Assembly: GCF_964355755.1 (NCBI RefSeq)
Contig: NC_092671.1
Coordinates: forward strand, 17,147,501 to 17,211,500
Direction: 5' to 3'
Length of the DNA: 64,000 nt
Source of the DNA: Antedon mediterranea
Lineage: Eukaryota > Echinodermata > Crinoidea > Comatulida > Antedonidae
Shown here one piece after another: positions 25,560-36,173 of this stretch (positions are counted from its first letter, which is position 1; each line of letters opens with the position of its first letter). A program made the position numbers and the translations under genes. Under the pieces are notes generated by a model. That model did no database searches. It was not told the origin of the DNA and was given only the letters and a program-made list of their open reading frames with translations.

Positions 25560-28500
25560 TCATTTATCATACTTGTAACAGTTGCCGTTACTTAATGCAT
25601 TCCTTACAAGGTGAATTTAAAAAAAAACCCAATTTCATGATATGGATGTCAAATAGTTATGTGTGCAGAAAAAATGCCAATTTGTGTGCTGAACATGATA
25701 GCACACAGTCTTGATAGGACATGCATGCTTCTAATGTGTAATATAAACCATAAGGATAATGCTTTTCGATTATATGTCATATTTTGTTAATTCTGACAAC
25801 AACATAAGATTGTAGGGATATAGCTTACGGTTTGAATAATCGTTCACTGTTGTCTTGCCTCAGTGTAAGAACTTTTACTCATTTTCCATCCGGGAACCCT
25901 CACTAGGACGTATTATCTTCTCGTATAATCTACATGATTTTCAATACATTCCCATTTAAAATAAGTGAATCCATTGAGGGGTGGTATTTTAAGATACAGA
26001 GAAAAGAGTAGATCATAAGAAATAAGCCCAACTTAAACTTATTGCGTTCATTTTGACCTTACAACTTAACTGTTTGTTCTATTGTAACTATTTGCCTGAC
26101 GTGTGTGTCAATATACATAATTGATTTAGAATTATGCTGGTGTAAAATACATGTTATTAATTAACTACATCTTAGCGTATGGATTGACCTAGATATGTTG
26201 CTTGATATCAATCAGATATCAATACGATTATAACAACAAAGTTACAGAAAATTCAAATTTATTCTAAAATTATCTTGTTTATTTTAACAACTGTACTTTA
26301 TAAATGTCCATAGTAATCTTTTTTTAAACTAATGTTTATGGTTAATCGTGATACCATCTTGTTATCTATTATATTTTATCATATCTATCAAATTGGCTTT
26401 TTGATACATTGAAGTTTAAATAAAAAGAGTTTCAAGAGAAGAGATTTGGGTGGGCCATTCGCTATGTGCTACAGTATATTAAAAATGCCGACATACCGGT
26501 AGTTTAATTAATTCTCAAATTCAATTTATCCTTTTGCTAATTTTCTTTAGGTTTTCTAACTTCAGTTTCTGTCAATTTGTCACCATTACTGCGACAACCT
26601 TAATCCCGTTAGTTCATTTAAAGAAATATTTGACGTTTTTTAGATCTATTCTCAATTATTTAGTTACGGAGAATTAAATTTAAATGATTTCATCCATACA
26701 GTACTACTGTACTGGATGAAATGCATTTAACGTTTATCATTTCAATAATTTAATAAACAGATTATTTTTGTTTGTCAAATTTAAATGGTCCGAAAAATTA
26801 AAATGCTGTTAGTTTTTGTTTTAATTTAAATTAAGTATCTTACATTAATTGGTCATATATTTTCCATACTCTTACGTTTACTTGATACGAAGTACAATTG
26901 AGCATACTATTACTGGGTTCACGTTTCACCAAAGAATTCTCAATTGTACTTTATACTAAGTTCCGCCAGAATGGCAAAACATCTGAACAATTAACTTACC
27001 TCCCCGACGCAAACCTACTTTGGATTACATTAATATCCGTTTATGAATTATAGAATAATTATAATTAAATTATTAAATAACTATATACATGCCTATAAGC
27101 TAACCTGCAATACCATTTTTTGTATAAAGTTGTATGTCACACGTATCATATTAAGTGTGTTACAGTCAATCTTTTCATACATTTTGTTATGTAATTTAAA
27201 TTCCTTTTAACGGCATGAATTCAAACATATAACATAAATGCGTTCGTTGTGCAAATGTGATAAAAGTATCTTCGGTAATCTTTTAACGTGAAACTTATTT
27301 TTAAGTAATTGAAACGTACGAAATGTTCGGTTGATATCAGTCCTGATTTGCGAATAATGAGTTTTTGCATTATACAGAGTCTAGCATGTTTGATTAATCG
27401 CAGGCAAGTAATTACTCCAGGCCTACGGGCAAGCTTGGAAACCATTGCCTTTTCAGATCTATATTTTGCATTTCATAATACAATCATATATCATCTTTGG
27501 AATTTTAAATACAAAATTCGTTGGGTAAATGTAATGATATACGTCTTGTACTGTATTACGTCCAAATACAAAGGGATTTCAACTATCACCTTTTTCGTTT
27601 GAATTATTATTAGTGAGTAAATAGTTTTACAGTTTATCATTGTCAGATAATCATTATGATTATGGAAGAATGTTTTATACAAATACAAATGAATAATGAC
27701 AGTGAATGCGTAGGTAGAAGGGGTTGATTACCCCCCCCCCCTTCTCTTTGCTAATTACGCTATACATTAATAATGGCGACAAGAATGAAACCATATAATG
27801 ATAATTAGAAAACAAATTTAGCCGTCGAGTTATTGTGGTAACACATAATATCCTCAAACTAATTTTTTTAATCATAACATTCCGAAAAATATCATGTTGC
27901 CTTAACCCCGCCTAAACCTTTTCCTTTATTTAGTAAAAATATCTCAGGGCTGATTTTCAGAAACTGATTACATCCGCGATTTGACATTTCCTAGCTTGAG
28001 CGCTTTTTTTTTTTGATAATGCATTGCTAAAAACTAACATTGAACGAATGAGGAGGTAAAGAAATATAGGGATGGCTACAATTCATTGTGTATACTTCTG
28101 TCATGTCAATTGCTTTCTTAATGGCATCAGTTACATACATCAGTTATATACCTCGTGTGAACTATACAACGTAGTAAATTTACCAAGACATTTAGTACAA
28201 TAACATCACACGAATAGTGTTTTTTTACGAATACGAATATTTTATTACATTATAGTGAAAATAATGTACAATTGGTCAGATGTTTGTCCTACTCAATTAG
28301 TATTTGTATTTTATACTAAGTACATTGAGAACACGTAAAAGTAATTCTCGAACCCACGACCTGATCACTAGCACAATTATGAAGGAATATGAAGGGTGAG
28401 ACCCCAGATTACATTTTTTTAAATTAAAATTATTCAATGTTTTACACCAAAAAAACAATGAGAGGAAGATTTAATAATGGTTAAATAATATACCTTAATT

Positions 28501-28820
28501 ACAGATTACGAAATTTTAAAACTACCATGTCACAAAAACCAATTTTAGCTTTGGGTTAAAATATCAGGTGTTTTTTCGGACGGTTTGATCATGAGGAAAG
28601 CACGGTACGATAGTTTCTAAAGCCATATTTTTTATCGAATTTGAACACAATAGATATTATTAGCGTTTAAGGTTTCATAATGATTGTAAACATTGCATCC
28701 GTATGAACTGCTACAGTATAATAATTTCTCTTCTAATAACAATTGCAAATTTAATCAGATAGAAAAAGCATATTTTTAATATAACGTATATATTAGGCCT
28801 ACCATTGTTTAATTTTCTAT
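25560..28820. other. Intronic stretch, mostly featureless
   Basis: Contains an 11-bp C run at 27731-27741. A weak hairpin at about 26888-26960 (ACTTGATACGAAGTACAATT against CTCAATTGTACTTTATACTA) has a related partner near 28.26-28.35 kb. No coding segment recognised. Confidence 0.45.
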
Positions 28821-28822
28821 TG

Positions 28823-28921
28823 TGAATCTAGGTATACGTTCTAGGATTCAAGATGGAATTAAAAGCATAAAGATTGAAGTAAAAGCGTGAAGATTGAAGT
28901 AGAAGCATGAAGATTGAAGTA
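28823..28921. repeat. 99-bp duplicated edge of the 20-bp minisatellite
   Basis: Matches 29221-29319 at all but one base. It comprises about 50 bp of unique flank plus the first few repeat units. The two copies bracket the SINE at 28922-29220. Confidence 0.9.
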
Positions 28922-29220
28922 TTTTTATTTTATTTTATTTTATGTCTTTAGGCAATGTGGCCAAGGATTACCAATAGTGAATTAATCACTGTCCTATCAG
29001 ATAGGTGGTAATCCTCCTGATACAGGGGCTATTGTGTGAACCAGTTCACCGGGGTAACCCCCTACTCTTTTTCGAATAATGAACTGGGTTCTTTAAAGTA
29101 CACACAGGTTATAACTGTGTACACTGGACCTACGGTTTATAGTCCTTATCCGAGAAGACTTGTTCCACCACCAGAACTAGGAGCGAGTCGGCCTCGAACC
29201 CTTGCCGATGTTGTTGTTGT
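28922..29220 (-). mobile_element. SINE with tRNA-like B box and ATAAA tail
   Basis: Minus strand: GGCAAGGGTTCGAGGCCGAC supplies a Pol III B box (GGTTCGANNCC). A body follows with TTTAAAGAACCCAGTTCA and CGAAAAAGAGTAGGGG, and a (AAAAT)n tail lies at 28922-28942. A diverged copy is at 56.59-56.81 kb. The central block is shared with the 5S-type SINEs at 47.1 and 62.5 kb. Confidence 0.8.
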
Positions 29221-30838
29221 TGAATCTAGGTATACGTTCTAGGATTCAAGATGGAATTAAAAGCATAAAGATTGAAGTAAAAGCGTGTAGATTGAAGTAG
29301 AAGCATGAAGATTGAAGTAAAAGCATGAAGATTGAAGTAAAAGCGTGTAGATTGAAGTAGAAGCATAAAGATTGAAGTAAAAGCATGAAGATTGAAGTAA
29401 AAGCGTGTAGATTGAAGTAAAAGCATGAAGATTGAAGTAAAAGCGTGAAGATTGAAGTAAAAGCATGCAGATTGAAGTAAAAGCGTGAAGATTGAAGTAG
29501 AAGCATGAAGATTGAAGTAAAAGCGTGAAGATTGAAGTAAAAGCGTGAAGATTGAAGTAAAAGCGTGTAGATTGAAGTAAAAGCGTGTAGATTGAAGTAA
29601 AAGCATGAAGATTGAAGTAAAAGCGTAAAGATTGAAGTAAAAGCGTGAAGATTGAAGTAAAAGCGTGAAGATTGAAGTAAAAGCGTGAAGATGAAGTAAA
29701 AGCGTGTAGATTGAAGTAGAAGCATGAAGATTGAAGTAAAAGCGTAAAGATTGAAGTAAAAGCGTGAAGATTGAAGTAAAAGCGTGAAGATGAAGTAAAA
29801 GCGTGTAGATTGAAGTAGAAGCATGAAGATTGAAGTAAAAGCGTGTAGATTGAAGTAGAAGCGTGTAGATTGAAGTAAAAGCGTAAAGATTGAAGTAAAA
29901 GCGTGTAGATGAAGTAAAAGCATGATTGAAGTAAAAGCGTGAAGATTGAAGTAAAAGCATGATTGAAGTAAAAGCGTGAAGATTGAAGTAAAAGCATGAT
30001 TGAAGTAAAAGCATGAAGATTGAAGTAAAAGCATGAAGATTGAAGTAAAAGCATGAAGATTGAAGTAAAAGCATGAAGATTGAAGTAAAAGCATGAAGAT
30101 GAAGTAAAAGCATGCAGATTGAAGTAAATACGTTTAGATTGAAGTAAAAGCATGCAGATTGAAGTAAAAGCGTGAAGATTGAAGTAAATACGTTTAGATT
30201 TAAGTAAAAGCATAAAGATTGAAGTAAAAGCATGAAGATTGAAGTAAAAGCGTGAAGATTGAAGTAAAAGCATGAAGATTGAAGTAAAAGCATGAAGATT
30301 GAAGTAAAAGCATGATTGAAGTAAAAGCATGCAGATTGAAGTAAAAGCATGAAGATTGAAGTGAAGACATGCAGATTGAAATAAAAGTATGAAGATTGAA
30401 GTAAAAGCATGAAGATTGAAGTAAAAGCATGAAAATTGAAGTAAAAGCATGAAGATTGAAGTAAAGGCATGCAGATTGAAGTAAAGCATAAAGATTGAAG
30501 TAAAAGCATGAAGATTGGAGTAAAGGCATGCAGATTGAAGTAAAAGCATGAAGATTGAAGTAAAAGCAGGCAGATTAAAGTAAAGGCATGCTGATTGAAG
30601 TAAAAGCGTGAAGATTGAAGTAAAAGCATGAAGATTGAAGTAAAAGCATGAAGATTGAAGTAAAGGCATGAAGATTAAAGCGTGAAGATTGAAGTAGAAG
30701 CAGGAAGATTGAAGTAAAGGCATGAAGATTGAAGTAAAAGCATGAAGATTGAAGTAAAAGCATGACGATTGAAGTAAAAGCATGACGATTGAAGTAAAGG
30801 CATGAAGATTGAAGTAAAAGCATGAAGATTGAAGTAAA
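29221..30838. repeat. Minisatellite, unit about 20 bp, about 80 copies
   Basis: Unit AAGATTGAAGTAAAAGCATG with frequent variants (GCGTG, GTAG, missing AAGAT or T). Units of 14-20 bp shift the frame, yet open frames persist because the unit has no stop in the minus frames. It is non-coding in all likelihood. The left part is GCGTG-rich and the right part GCATG-rich. Confidence 0.95.
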
Positions 30839-30839
30839 T

Positions 30840-32525
30840 CCTTCATTATGTTATATTATTATCATGAATGTTTCATCCAACGCAAATAATGAGGACACTT
30901 CAGATGTTACCATTTCAATGAGTAAGTCATAATTATTAAATCATCTTGTCCGATTGGCAAAAAAAATATCATATTCAACTAGAATATAAAGCCTAATTTT
31001 TAATCAATATTCGGAAATGGCTAAACTATTATTGTATCGTTATAATTACCGACAATGCAAAACACGACACTGTTAAAGTTATCGCTTGCACATCGATCTG
31101 ATATAGTAGCGAGTAATCTTTGTTTTTTTGAACACTCATTTTCTACAACTATTTGGCAAATAGTATTATGATTGTTAAATTATACGATCCAGGTAATGAG
31201 CTGGACAAAAAACGGGCAACCTAGGCTTTGCGCAAAACATGCAATGGAGAATAATAAGGAAGAAGTACTAAGCTACGAGTTCATAAATTGTTTATTCTGA
31301 ATGATATTCATTAGGCTAATTAGAATATCATTCTGTGGCGTTCACAAATCATCCAATGATAATTATTTATTTATGAACTCATGTTCATTACGGGACCAAA
31401 TTGATTTTCTGTATTTTTGTAATATTTATAATGATGATAATAATATTTATTCGGCATTTCATCAAGTACGTGACAGGAGCAAGCAATAGGCCTGAACATA
31501 TTGAACTGCTCTTGCTCCAGCATTTTGCACAATATTCTGAACAAAATGTCAAAACTAAATTACGTGGTTTAGCTACGTACAACATTGTTAGCTGAGCATC
31601 ATTACGATGGTTGTTAGAAATGTACATGATAAAGAATAAAAATTCAAGTAGAAAAACATGCTAATCTGGTCACAAAGGCATTTTCCTATAATGTGAATTG
31701 TACCACAAATTATTTATCATAATCTATGTATATTCCATTATTCAAAACAGTTTTTTTCCGTACATTCCAAACAAAGGTAATATTCGATTATTTAGCCACT
31801 TATGATGTTTAGCGGTAACATCAACACATATTGGAATACACATAATCAAACTGCTAAAAGCGGTAATATTTCGTAGGTGTGCGGAGATGTATTAGAGACA
31901 TTTTACATGTTAGCCTAGAGTATATTCCAATCTTCTCACTATATAATGCGTTTGTATTTTGACTAAACACCTTGATAAAAGAATAAAACGGAAAACTATA
32001 GCCTAAATTATAATTATAGTTTTTAATTATGTAAGATTTTGAACGCATTATTACATTTTCCTAAAAACACCATTCTTAACATTTTTTCTTCCTCTGTGAA
32101 AAAGAACTTAGGCCTATACAATCTTATTTGTTTATGTATTTGTCCTGTCATTGTCTTGTTTTTATTTGTAAGGTTCTTTTTTAAGTATAAGGGGAGCCAC
32201 AAAAACGAGCATTGCTCTTTTGTTTTTTCCCTCCATTTTTGCATTATTTTAACTATTTACCTTATCAAATATTCTTATGCAATTTTGAAAATAAATTGAA
32301 ATCTTGAAACCTTGAAACAATAGAAAAATATTTGTGCTATTACATGTACATCCTTCCAGCTGCACTAAGTTTCGAAAGTAAAAGTGACATATACATCGAT
32401 CTGAAACTGGGCTTGATAGAACTGAACTCATATAAATAAAACCAAATTAATATACCTGTATTCTTAACGCCACAAAAGCACACAATTTGATGACGCACTT
32501 TGTGCGGACAGATTATCCCTAAATA
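30840..32525. other. Intronic stretch; possible plus-strand LINE tail
   Basis: At 32280-32325 AATAAATTGAAATCTTGAAA repeats resemble a CR1-like 3' end on the plus strand. The preceding 250 bp are open in one frame without recognisable RT motifs. The rest is featureless. Confidence 0.4.
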
Positions 32526-32527
32526 AA

Positions 32528-32685
32528 AGCTTTGTTCCCACTTGTACGCAACGAACCAAGACACAACGTGAGTTGACCAATCACAAACGTCAGTTCGGGT
32601 GATCCATCGCGTCGGGATTGGTCAAGTTACTTACGGTGCGCTTACGTCTTTACGTTGCTTCCAAAAGGGACCTAAGCTTAAATAG
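32528..32685. mobile_element. MITE of the GGTTCCCACT family, copy 3
   Basis: Left AAGCTTTGTTCCCACTTGTA and right AAAAGGGACCTAAGCTTAA are imperfect inverted repeats. The interior shares GAGTTGACCAATCAC with copy 2. TTAA lies at the right edge, as in copy 1. Confidence 0.7.
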
Positions 32686-32689
32686 TTAC

Positions 32690-34600
32690 ATTCACAGGAT
32701 TGACGTCACTGAAAAAATGTTACATATTTTATCGAACAAATACCATTTTCAGCACTCGTGTTTTATTTAAAAGGGAATAAAATTACTTTATCAACTGTTT
32801 TCTTTTTTTTAAAATAAATTATTTATGTTATATAAGAGAGATGTTTGTATACTTTTTTTAGTCTCGAGATTTATAGGCTGGAGTAAACATTTTTGAAATA
32901 TGTCTAAATAACAATGACACTGTTTGAAGATATGAATTGTGACGAATTACGACACGATAAACAGTTCCAGCAGCCAGACCAAAAGTCGGTCGAAGCTTCG
33001 AGACATTTGCTCAAGTTCTTTATTAGATCTTTAGTGTTACCGCGGGCATTTGTTTATTAATGAAAAAAACTACTGAAAGCGGTAGCTGGATTGGAAATAT
33101 CATCGAATGGCGAGTGACCTACAAAATAACATTTATATTACTTGAAATGTAACTGTTAATAATAAGATCTTGCGTTCATCTTATTTAGTAGAGACTATTA
33201 CATTAAATATTGAAGGAAAAGTTCAATGTAAAGCAAACGCTAGAGTTTGAAAATAGATAAATTGTTTTTTTTTTGCTTAGTCGGTCATTAACAGTTTTAA
33301 AAATAGTATACGTGTAGCATGGAACATGCAAACAGGTATTAACACCTAGACAGATGACAGAATTCACAGTAAACAATCCATATAGGCCTACACATTGACT
33401 CATTAACATTACACTGTTTATTCTTTGAGATGCGTGTACACCATTGTTGACAATCTTTATATCAAGTGGATTATGCTATTTCACCGAATAAGTCTGTTGA
33501 TGGTTGAATAGGTAATTTGTGTAATGAAATCGTTATAGTCATCATCAGACTTCTCTTTCTATCGAAATGACCGTTAGCCGATATGTGCTTACTTAACATT
33601 CATTTCTTTTCAGTCTGTTACTCTGTCCTTGTCTAATGTATGTGTTGATTTCATTATCAGAATTAATTTAAAAGAGAGTGATTTTATCTTGCCATTGATT
33701 TTAACTTTAATTTATGAATGTCGCTCATTTAGTCGTCAGTAATCATTAAGGAATCAATACTATGAAGAAAGCTATGATATCATTTATTGTTCTATACATA
33801 GATATCAAAAGCAATGATTGAAAACATTTACATCATTGGATATTCATCCGAATTAATGTTTAGTTGTACGGAAGAATTAAACAAGACAAACCGATAAGCT
33901 ACTAAAGGTCTATATGTGCCATACTCTAATCAAGTTCCTAAAATTGTAATTTTCATTGATTTATACTCTGAATTTCATAAAAAATACATAGATTTTAGGA
34001 ATCTACAGTAAATGTGTGTAAGAATATTAAAAAATAACAAAATAGTCAAGATACAGGTTTTTCACAATTCAGAAGCATTTTACAGAAATCCCCACCTGTC
34101 GACAAGCTCCTGGTATTCAAGTTCCTAGGTGGAGACCATAATAATGAAAGGTGTTTCTCTATAATTATATGATGCAAAGCTGCTGAAGCTCAATACAAAT
34201 CTAGTATATATTGGCTGGACATTAGAAACAATATTTGGACCCAACAAAGTGTATCCTTAATAGAAGTGTAGGCTGGGTATTTCCTTTCACTACTACTGTA
34301 TGAGTCCAAAGGTAGGGGTTCTAATTTAGCTTTGGTGCCTAACAATATATAGGCCTACCAGTGAGATAATGTCAATGGGGAAAAGATGAGATAGGTCTAA
34401 CGAAGTAAATAGAAACCTCTTTGTATCACTATGCTACCAAAGAGCAGGTCAAACTATTTTACATAGCCTACTATGCAACTGTGTGTTTTAAAAATGAACA
34501 TTAGTGCGATTAGCCACAGTATTTTTCAGAATTTATTTCATTTTGTCTACAATAGGCATACAGATATATTAAATTTAAAGAAAACAAAAAAATTCGAAAA
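32690..34600. other. Intronic stretch without recognisable features
   Basis: AT-rich sequence. A richer block at 32.97-33.04 kb (CGAAGCTTCGAGAC) has no assignable identity. Confidence 0.45.
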
Positions 34601-34609
34601 CTAATACAG

Positions 34610-34755
34610 AATCCCTATTATTAAGGGGACACCTTAATAATAGGATGTCTTTGGAGACAGTAGTGTGAAAATATATATTTCCCCTCGTTCAGTTCACAAG
34701 AAAGTGTCTTCTTAATAGGCGTTTCCCCTGAATAGAGCCGTTCAAACGGGGTGGG
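34610..34755. mobile_element. Possible pogo/Tigger-like MITE remnant
   Basis: ATTATTAAGGGGACACCTTA on the left and CTTAATAGGCGTTTCCCCTG on the right are a loose inverted pair. Internal AAGTGTC and GGATGTC words fit the GGGACAC-type termini seen at 8.3 kb. Confidence 0.35.
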
Positions 34756-34759
34756 GAGA

Positions 34760-36090
34760 GGGATTGCTTATACTGTTGGTTTTTTTAATTGAGGTTACAT
34801 CCTGAGATAATTTAATTAATTAATTAAATAATTGCGTACCGTGCTTAGTTTACAAAACGTCCATACAGAGACAGATATCTGTTTTTAATAAACGTCTACA
34901 GATTGTCAACATCGGCCACTTTATGCATTATTTCGCTATTAATGTCACTAAAAATAAACAAAAGATCGCATTTAAAGCCATTGGGATTTACTACAGGGAT
35001 TATAAATATGACAGTTGGCCGAGTTCAACAACAAATTCAAAGCATTTGCTGTACAATGAAATATCCATTGTGAATTATTGTCCATACCATCTATAATAGT
35101 AAATAGCAATAACGTTTATAGGCACTGATAATATAACCACGAATTCATTAATCAGGAGGCCTAAATTATTTTTCTGTAAATGGTGTATACAGGGAGTTGT
35201 AAAAACTGGTGTATATGCCTAAGTGTCAACGTTTAGGAAAGCTGTGTCTGATAACAATGTCTTTGTTATAAACACTTCTCATTATGCTGATGGTCATACA
35301 CGTACCCTGGCCTTGTCATTTATTTATAAGTATAGTGTGTATGTTTAAAAGCAAGGACTAGCTTCATCGACATTTATTTATGTGTATGTTTAAAAGCAAG
35401 AACTAGCTTCATCGATGAAAATGAACTATATTAACCATGGTTAACAATAATATGCAATTCTTACATTATCTTGATATTTTTAGACAAGATAAAAAATGGT
35501 ATGAAAACAACACAAATATGTTATGTCGTCATGTGGAATACCATATTATGACAAAAAGCAATTTAAAATGTGGACATGTTTTAAGATTGTTTATTAAATT
35601 GTTCCATTTTACTGCATTGGTCAGACCAACCATTGAAATAGCATTTTAGAATACTTTAGAAACGTCGGTGGTAATATTAATTACGGTGTTTTAAATAAAT
35701 AAATACCAGTGATTACGTTGTGTTAATTATTAAAGTAAGGTTTTTATAGGCCTAAACACGGTTTTTTTTAAAGTATAAAAATGTATTACCGTAGTTTGAT
35801 ATCTAAGGCTAATTTAGACCTACTAATAAAAACAATAGAATAATAATCTAGTATGCCATCTAACATTGCTCTGTTTATATCTGTGCGATTAAACTACAGT
35901 GTTTAAATGTATAAAATGTTCTAATTCTTCATTATCAAAATACAAAGAAAAAAGTATAATAAATTAAAACAAGTCGATAAAGAGATGAACAGGAAACACA
36001 TACAAATTTGTAATGAGCTTGATGATTGTGTAAAATTACGGAAAAAAATGAAATAATAAAAGTTTTTAAAAAAATGTAGAAAAAATAATG
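34760..36090. other. Intronic stretch upstream of the channel exon 1 donor
   Basis: A short direct duplication (AAAAGCAAG.ACTAGCTTCATCGA) lies at 35.35-35.42 kb. No coding signature was found. The open frame at 35921-36106 is a read-through of exon 1's last codons into the intron. Confidence 0.5.
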
Positions 36091-36097
36091 TACTTAC

Positions 36098-36173
36098 GGG
36101 TTCCATCGAATCTCGTTGCTATGGTATCCAAAAAGGTATTTTGGGGAGCTAGCAAGCCTTTCCGAACTGGCAT
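36098..36173 (-). CDS. KCNH8: Elk-type voltage-gated K+ channel (KCNH3/4/8 family), coding exon 1: start codon and PAS cap
   Basis: This short first coding exon gives 25 codons plus one base. It begins [18 protein letters not shown] and continues ATRFDGT. This is the N-terminal cap of Elk channels, whose vertebrate members start [19 protein letters not shown]. The amphipathic cap regulates deactivation in this family. The exon ends C|GTAAGTA at 36098/36097 in phase 1. The leftover C joins AT of the exon at 365-598 to make His, giving the conserved THSNF. The 76-nt coding length equals that of exon 1 in hERG (coding bases 1-76). The ATG is at 36173-36171; upstream AT-rich sequence is presumably 5' UTR, but no start site or promoter can be placed. 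It is separated from the next exon by about 35.5 kb. Confidence 0.93.

Noticed and set aside
24930-25563. Open frames rich in His-Tyr-Arg, Ile-Val or Met-Thr
   Set aside because: They arise from a triplet-based array and are open in multiple frames on both strands.
29226-30846. Open frames of over 450 codons rich in Leu-Leu-Gln-Ser and Phe-Tyr-Phe-Asn
   Set aside because: They follow from a stop-free 20-bp minisatellite unit; several overlapping frames are open at once.
35921-36106. Minus-strand frame starting MEPVSTLFF
   Set aside because: Its start is an out-of-frame ATG in the Elk-channel exon 1, read through the GTAAGT donor into the intron. The real exon uses the ATG at 36173 in another frame.
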